A stretch of DNA of 64,000 nt. It comes from Haliscomenobacter sp041740695 (GTDB taxonomy: Bacteria > Bacteroidota > Bacteroidia > Chitinophagales > Saprospiraceae). The stretch lies in the NCBI RefSeq assembly GCF_041740695.1, contig NZ_JBGSLK010000108.1, positions 1 through 64,000 on the forward strand. Reading direction: 5' to 3'. Positions 59,819 through 64,000 of this stretch are shown one piece after another. Positions within the stretch are counted from its first letter, which is position 1. The number at the start of each line of letters is the position of its first letter. The translations under genes were made by a program, and so were the position numbers. Under the pieces are notes generated by a model. The model saw nothing but the letters and a program-made list of their open reading frames with translations. It did no database searches and was not told the origin of the DNA.

Positions 59819-62800
59819 ATGAAAAAATTTTACACCTACCTCCAATTGGGGCTCTGGCTGCTTATCGTGCTAGCTATGCCTCAAATTGGCTCCACTCAAA
59901 GTTGCACTGTCACTCCAATTGACATCAGAGAGAAGACCGACTGGACAACCAATTGCGCTCGAACTATTGAAGAGTGCGATTTCACCAATGGTCCCTTGTG
60001 CAACAATACTGCCAGCTCAAACTGGCTGCTCCTCGATCAAAACAACTACTGTATTCCCAAGCCAGCTTGTAATGCCGTTGGCTTTGATAAGATTTTAGTG
60101 ACTCAGGGGCTTGAGGGCACTTGGAACGTAAAAAATATCGGTTCAGGCACCCAAAATACCCGTGTAAGGCTAGAAGGTTGTATCAAAGCTTGGGTGAATA
60201 ATATCGCTTTTACCCCGCTTACGCCTAACGTATTTACAGGGTTAATCACTCTAGCTCCAGGTAAAGATTCGTCGGGAACATTTGTCCCTCAAACTTCTAC
60301 TGTAGAATTTGGAGGCAGTTACACTGATTTATTTGCTGCTACTTGTAGCGGAAATGTGTGTTTTGAAGGATTGGCCGACGGGTTTACTTCACTGTCCATT
60401 AGCAGTGGAAACTTACAAGCCATCACCAGTGTGACCGGTTCACTTAAAGCATGCGTCACTTACCGTACTTTTGCCTGGAACGTTACTGGAACTGAAGCTG
60501 CCTGTGAAATGAGTGCAGATGGAAAGGTCTTTGTAAATTTCACACCCGCACCAGGAACAATGGCCAGCGATTACGAAATTCGGGTCGGCAACGGCGGAGC
60601 ATGGACTGTAAGTCAAGCAGCAGTCAGTGGTGCCAATACCATCGGTGGCTTGCCTGCGGGAAGTTATACCGTTGCAGTGGTCTACAAACCGCTCGCCAAT
60701 GCGGTTATTCCTAGTAATGATGCAACCTGTGGATATTGCAAAGCGAGTGTCACAATTGGTTCAGCTACTGCAACCCTCAGCTGTTCATCTGACCCAGATT
60801 GTCCAGGTGGTTCAGCCGATGGTTCTGTAACGGTAACTGTAGGAGGAAATCCCGGTACCGTTACTTACAATTGGGGCGATGGCAATACCAATGCCACACT
60901 CAGCAATTTGTTGCCTGGTGATTATACAGTAACGGTAACTTATGGCCCGAATGGCAAGTGCAGCAAAACGACAATTTGTACGGTTCTTGCTGCACCCGGT
61001 GTAGACTTTGATGTTACCCCCACAAACATCGTTTGTTTTGGGGCCAATAACGGAACCATCACAGTGGATCCTACCACCGGAACTCCCAATTTCACCGTTG
61101 GTGTAACGGGGCAGACCAATAAAACCAGCAATGGAGGAGCAGTAAGCTTCAATAACTTGGCGCCCGGCCCCTACACCATTACGGTGACCGATGCCAACGG
61201 TTGTATAACCACTAAAATGGTTACCCTCACTGAACCCAATCCCGTCACCATCACCTGTGCAAGTGTGAACACTTCCTGCAAAGGTTTATCCGATGGTAAA
61301 ATCAGGGTAACGGGTGTGACCAGTGATGTGGGTGGGCCCTATAAAGTAAGTGTGGATCAAATTGCCGGCGGGAACAACGACATTGCCGAGTCCGTGCAAA
61401 CCATTCCTTATGAAGCTACAGTGGGTACCGGAACTTACGTCATTACTGTCAAAGACAAAAATGACTGTATTGCGCGTTGTACCACCATTGTAAAAGATGG
61501 TTTTACTCCTGCCATTAACTGTGTACGGACCCAAATTGCCTGCTTCGGCGGCAAAGGAACCATCACCGCTACGGCGAGTGGGACCGATGCTGATGGCAAT
61601 CCCGTAGGCAGTACTTTTGACTATGTCCTTTCTGGTTCCGCTTCGGCAAGCAACACCACGGGTATCTTTACCGGACTCAGTGCAGGCACTTATACGGTAA
61701 CGGCAACCAAAACTGGTAATGTGGGTTGCTCAGTTGCTTGTACCGGAAATATCATCGTCGAGCCTGCTCAATTGTCTTGTACCATTACGGGGAACAACAG
61801 TGTTTGCCGCAACGAAAAAATCACCTTCACTGGCCCTGCGGGAATGACCAATTATGTATGGACGGTGACGGGCGCAACTTTCACTGGTCAAGGTACCGTT
61901 AGCATTGAAGTAACGGCACCTGCTAGTGGAAGTTTTGAGGTAAAATTGAAGACCCAAAAGACCAGTACAGTTGACAATGTCACCCTTTGCGAAAGCGGCG
62001 AGTGTACCAAAATGGTAAGCGTAACCGTACCAACTTGTCCGATAATTGCGCCCAAGACCGTTTGCGCGGGTACTCAAAATGTGGAGTACGATGCTGGTTC
62101 AGGCTATACCAATATCGTTTGGTCCACCAGTAACTCCCAAATCAGCATTGCGTCTGGTCAGGGTACGCACAAAGTGAGGTTTAATGTAGCCGCTACTGCC
62201 GTGGGACCTTATACCATCACTTTCACTGCCAGGCAAAATGGATGCCCAATTTCTTGCGAATATATCCTCACGGTTGATCCATTGCCAAGCATTGTTTTAA
62301 CGCCAGAGCAACCCGTTTGCCGGAATCCACCAACTGGTAAAATTACCGCTGTGGCCAGTGGGGGTACTGGACCTTATGTGTTTGTGATCCGTCAAGGTGC
62401 CGCAAATGGCCCCGTCATTACGCCAACCATTACCAATCTAACCACTACAAGCCTGATTTATAATGGCCTGGCAGAAGGAACCTACTATATTACTGTAACT
62501 GACAATAAAGGTTGTTCTTCTGATCCATCGGTACAAATCCTCGCCGTTGTCAATCCATTGGATTTTACGCTCACACTAGATTGTGACAATCAAGTGGCGG
62601 GCAACGTAGCCGTTAATTTGACCAATATAACGGGTGGTGCTGCTGCACCCAATGGTTATGAATACCAGGTTGATGGAACTGCTGGTACCTGGATTGGCCT
62701 GGTCAATCCAATTTTCCTTCCGGTCAACAGCGGTAATTATACCATTTATCTCCGCGAGAAAGGAGTAGCAACTGGTTGTGATCCTTATGGTAAAGTGATC

Positions 62801-64000
62801 AATACTACCTGTTGTAAATTAGACGGTTTATGTAAACTGACCACCCCTGCACCAATAATCGGCTGTGATTTGAGTGGTGTACCTGGTCCAAAAACCAACC
62901 CAACTGATGTATTCAGCGGGGTTACTTTTTGTACAGAAGCCAGAATCCAAGTGACCACTACCAATGGCGGTTCCTTATGCGGTGGTGGTTTAACCCGCAC
63001 CTATACTTATTTACTGTATGATGATGTAATTGACAATAATATTTTTGACGCGGGTGAGCCTTTCATTGCTGGAACTTGTGCTGAAACGTATACGGTTACC
63101 CCTCCACCCGTGGTGATCAACTGTCCGGCCAACAACCTGACCATCCCAGCCTGTACTTCGGCCGACGATGCACAAACTTTTTTGACTAACTACAAAGCAC
63201 AATTCTCCTTCAGCGGAGGTTGCAATGCTGTACCTAGTTTTTCAGCAGTTGTTTTACCCAATCCTTGTACAGGTGGCACAGTGAGCCTTATTTATACGGT
63301 GACCAGTGATTGTGATACTAAGTCCTGCACCAAGTCGATCATCCGCACCGTCAATCCAAGCATCACCTTGAATTGTGCGGACAATGTCAACATCACCACT
63401 TGCAAAACCCAGGATCAGGTCGATACGGAATTCGAGAATTGGCTGAGCCAGTTCAGTGTGACTGGTGGATGCAATGCTACCGGAAGATTCGATGGCGAAC
63501 CCGAAGCTCCATTAGCTTGCGGCGGCACTACAACGGTTACCTACCGGGTGGTCGACCCTTTTGGTTGCAACACTCAAACCTGCACCAAAACCTTCACGGT
63601 TACGCCTCCAGCATTGGTGATCAACTGTCCAGCCAACAACCTGACCATTCCAGCATGTACTTCGGCCAACGATGCACAAACTTTGTTGACTAACTACAAA
63701 GCACTGTTCTCCTTCAGCGGAGGTTGCAATGCTGTCCCTAGTTTTTCAGCAGTTGTGCTGCCCAATCCTTGTACAGGTGGCACGGTGAGCCTTACTTATA
63801 CGGTGACTAGCGATTGTGATACCAAGACCTGCACCAAGTCGATCATCCGCACCGTCAATCCAAGCATCACCTTAAATTGTGCGGACAATGTCAACATTAC
63901 AACTTGCAAAACCCAGACTGAAATCAATGACCAGTTCGAAGACTGGTTGGGCGACTTCAGTGTGACGGGTGGTTGTGATGCTACGGGACGTTTTGATGGC
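59819..64000 (+). CDS. Giant cysteine-rich SprB-like repeat adhesin, 5' part only
   Basis: An ATG at 59819 opens a frame of 1394 codons with no stop to the window end. It begins with a signal peptide (MKKFYTYLQLGLWLLIVLAM) and cleavage near GSTQS. A unique region (about residues 28-300) precedes SprB-type repeats (from about 320), for example GSADGSVTVTVGGNP, LLPGDYTVTVT and FNNLAPGPYTITVTDANGC. Varied beta-sandwich repeats, each with paired cysteines, follow. From 63101 there is a 168-residue unit repeated at 504-bp period. SprB-like proteins are outer-surface adhesins moved or exported by the gliding/type IX machinery. The C-terminus, where a sorting signal should be, is outside the window. 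Confidence 0.9.
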   Translation, partial: MKKFYTYLQLGLWLLIVLAMPQIGSTQSCTVTPIDIREKTDWTTNCARTIEECDFTNGPLCNNTASSNWLLLDQNNYCIPKPACNAVGFDKILVTQGLEGTWNVKNIGSGTQNTRVRLEGCIKAWVNNIAFTPLTPNVFTGLITLAPGKDSSGTFVPQTSTVEFGGSYTDLFAATCSGNVCFEGLADGFTSLSISSGNLQAITSVTGSLKACVTYRTFAWNVTGTEAACEMSADGKVFVNFTPAPGTMASDYEIRVGNGGAWTVSQAAVSGANTIGGLPAGSYTVAVVYKPLANAVIPSNDATCGYCKASVTIGSATATLSCSSDPDCPGGSADGSVTVTVGGNPGTVTYNWGDGNTNATLSNLLPGDYTVTVTYGPNGKCSKTTICTVLAAPGVDFDVTPTNIVCFGANNGTITVDPTTGTPNFTVGVTGQTNKTSNGGAVSFNNLAPGPYTITVTDANGCITTKMVTLTEPNPVTITCASVNTSCKGLSDGKIRVTGVTSDVGGPYKVSVDQIAGGNNDIAESVQTIPYEATVGTGTYVITVKDKNDCIARCTTIVKDGFTPAINCVRTQIACFGGKGTITATASGTDADGNPVGSTFDYVLSGSASASNTTGIFTGLSAGTYTVTATKTGNVGCSVACTGNIIVEPAQLSCTITGNNSVCRNEKITFTGPAGMTNYVWTVTGATFTGQGTVSIEVTAPASGSFEVKLKTQKTSTVDNVTLCESGECTKMVSVTVPTCPIIAPKTVCAGTQNVEYDAGSGYTNIVWSTSNSQISIASGQGTHKVRFNVAATAVGPYTITFTARQNGCPISCEYILTVDPLPSIVLTPEQPVCRNPPTGKITAVASGGTGPYVFVIRQGAANGPVITPTITNLTTTSLIYNGLAEGTYYITVTDNKGCSSDPSVQILAVVNPLDFTLTLDCDNQVAGNVAVNLTNITGGAAAPNGYEYQVDGTAGTWIGLVNPIFLPVNSGNYTIYLREKGVATGCDPYGKVINTTCCKLDGLCKLTTPAPIIGCDLSGVPGPKTNPTDVFSGVTFCTEARIQVTTTNGGSLCGGGLTRTYTYLLYDDVIDNNIFDAGEPFIAGTCAETYTVTPPPVVINCPANNLTIPACTSADDAQTFLTNYKAQFSFSGGCNAVPSFSAVVLPNPCTGGTVSLIYTVTSDCDTKSCTKSIIRTVNPSITLNCADNVNITTCKTQDQVDTEFENWLSQFSVTGGCNATGRFDGEPEAPLACGGTTTVTYRVVDPFGCNTQTCTKTFTVTPPALVINCPANNLTIPACTSANDAQTLLTNYKALFSFSGGCNAVPSFSAVVLPNPCTGGTVSLTYTVTSDCDTKTCTKSIIRTVNPSITLNCADNVNITTCKTQTEINDQFEDWLGDFSVTGGCDATGRFDG
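63101..64000 (+). repeat. 504-bp tandem repeat within the adhesin gene
   Basis: The unit 63101-63604 is repeated from 63605 to the window end with a small number of base changes (for example both copies contain GGTTGCAATGCTGT and TGTACAGGTGGCAC at the same offset). Each 168-codon unit itself holds two diverged halves of about 84 codons, with motifs FSFSGGCNAVPSFSA and FSVTGGCNATGRFDG. The high identity points to recent duplication or ongoing homogenisation. Confidence 0.85.

Noticed and set aside
63101..64000. Possible CRISPR or transposon from the repeated DNA
   Set aside because: The repeat is in frame within a coding sequence and encodes protein modules.

Overview
The window comes from a Bacteroidota chromosome, most likely a Saprospiria (Haliscomenobacter-like) bacterium. 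This is inferred from phylum-type promoters (TTTG/TTG, about 20 bp, TAnnTTTG), choice-of-anchor E and SprB-like secreted proteins of the kind exported by type IX secretion, M56 sensors carrying TonB-plug-like repeats, GCNDA...CCEYP-type lipoproteins, and moderate GC. No rRNA, tRNA, CRISPR array, phage or transposase gene was seen. Mobile or repetitive DNA is limited to intergenic palindromes.

Layout. (1) 0.1-4.1 kb: a caspase-lipase fusion protein and a coiled-coil lipoprotein. (2) 4.2-6.1 kb: an ECF sigma factor with a membrane-anchored partner that ends in an outer-membrane-barrel-like domain. (3) 6.1-21 kb: housekeeping and signalling genes (MOSC protein, TPR histidine kinase and response regulator, DUF1415, M1 peptidase, DbpA-like helicase, HscA-like Hsp70 with a hotdog thioesterase, BlaI/BlaR1-like pair, a pyruvate kinase lacking its C-terminal domain). 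(4) 22.5-30.6 kb: a complete Anbu (proteasome-like) locus with ATP-grasp, alpha-E, two transglutaminases and Anbu. (5) 30.6-32.5 kb: NAD salvage (nadR, pnuC). (6) 32.6-38.7 kb: DUF5117-type metalloprotease, exonuclease plus MbnP-like lipoprotein, DoxX plus ApbE. (7) 38.9-48.1 kb: a seven-gene surface-glycan or glycolipid locus with glycosyltransferases and large membrane proteins, three of which share a terminal beta-sandwich-like module. (8) 48.1-52.7 kb: AraC-type regulator, acyltransferase, a small unknown protein, tandem ABC ATPase. (9) 52.9-58.7 kb: a compact lipid-type biosynthetic cluster (desaturase, acyl-AMP ligase/carrier protein/thioester reductase, MFS transporter). (10) 59.1-64 kb: a choice-of-anchor E protein followed by a giant cysteine-rich repeat adhesin that runs off the window.

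The most notable non-coding signal is a series of nested palindromes in intergenic gaps (near 13.8, 21.2, 31.7, 32.5, 35.2 and 50.8 kb) and paired REP-like hairpins flanking genes of the Anbu locus. Three minus-strand promoters are well supported; two would give almost leaderless transcripts, and one has a BlaI-type operator between its two promoter elements.
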